Origin: an uncultured Clostridia bacterium
GTDB lineage: Bacteria > Bacillota > Clostridia > TANB77 > CAG-508
Direction: 5' to 3'
Length of the DNA: 14,115 nt
Assembly: GCA_949746285.1 (NCBI GenBank)
Contig: CATJZH010000096.1
Coordinates: forward strand, 1-14,115
Under the pieces are notes generated by a model, which was not told where the DNA came from, ran no database searches, and saw only the letters and a program-made list of their open reading frames with translations. This document shows positions 14,096 to 14,115 of this stretch, in pieces (within the stretch, counting starts at the first letter, position 1; each line of letters opens with the position of its first letter). A program made the translations under genes and the position numbers.

Positions 14096-14115
14096 ATGAA
14101 AAAAAACAATTTAAA
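14096..14115 (+). CDS. Start of a further gene, cut by the window edge
   Basis: ATG at 14096 with GAGGGGG at 14082-14088, 7 bases upstream, and an extended -10 promoter before it. Only MKKNNL and part of a codon are present, so the product cannot be named. The Lys-rich start would suit a signal peptide or a ribosomal-type protein equally. Confidence 0.6.

Overview
The window comes from an AT-rich, low-GC Gram-positive genome, most likely an uncultured Clostridia-type Firmicute. This is inferred from strong AGGAGG-type ribosome binding sites, TTGACA/TATAAT-like promoters, U-tailed hairpin terminators, and an IreB - RuvX - DUF1292 gene order familiar from Clostridia. No tRNA, rRNA, CRISPR array, transposase or integrase was seen. 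Coding density is high and no gene-free stretch exceeds 300 bases; the longest gaps are about 120-215 bases and hold promoters, terminators and palindromes.

Left part (1-2180): a cyclophilin-type peptidyl-prolyl isomerase lipoprotein that ends at a clear terminator, then a PLP enzyme of the methionine gamma-lyase/aluminium-resistance (YnbB-like) family with its own promoter.

Middle part (2200-7900): one apparent operon of five tightly spaced genes. They are a small two-helix membrane protein with a signal peptide (TrbC/VirB2-pilin-like in shape), a 916-residue TadZ/CpaE-like protein, a membrane-anchored GAF plus degenerate GGDEF protein, ireB and ruvX. The TadZ/CpaE-like protein has a receiver-like N-terminus, a Lys-rich arm, acidic tandem repeats and a ParA-like domain without the Walker A lysine. 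A DUF1292 gene follows, probably with its own promoter and with a strong terminator. The first three genes look like an unusual envelope or pilus-localisation module built from enzyme folds that have lost catalytic motifs, joined to a conserved housekeeping pair.

Right part (7960-13160): after a four-helix membrane protein of unknown function comes a SipW-type secretion locus. It holds a small TasA/camelysin-like secreted protein, an ER/SipW-type signal peptidase with a large polytopic N-terminus, and a DUF5305 membrane protein. Convergent to these is a second SipW-type substrate in which a TasA-like domain is fused to a complete GH3 (NagZ-like) glycosidase. The two substrates have nearly the same signal peptide and a clearly homologous mature domain. 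The plausible model is that the signal peptidase processes both, giving a surface fibre or matrix protein and a fibre-targeted wall- or glycan-cleaving enzyme.

Far right (13300-14115): a HAD-family phosphatase divergent from the GH3 gene, its terminator, and the promoter, ribosome binding site and first six codons of a further gene. The region between the GH3 and HAD genes carries two sizeable inverted repeats that may be operators.
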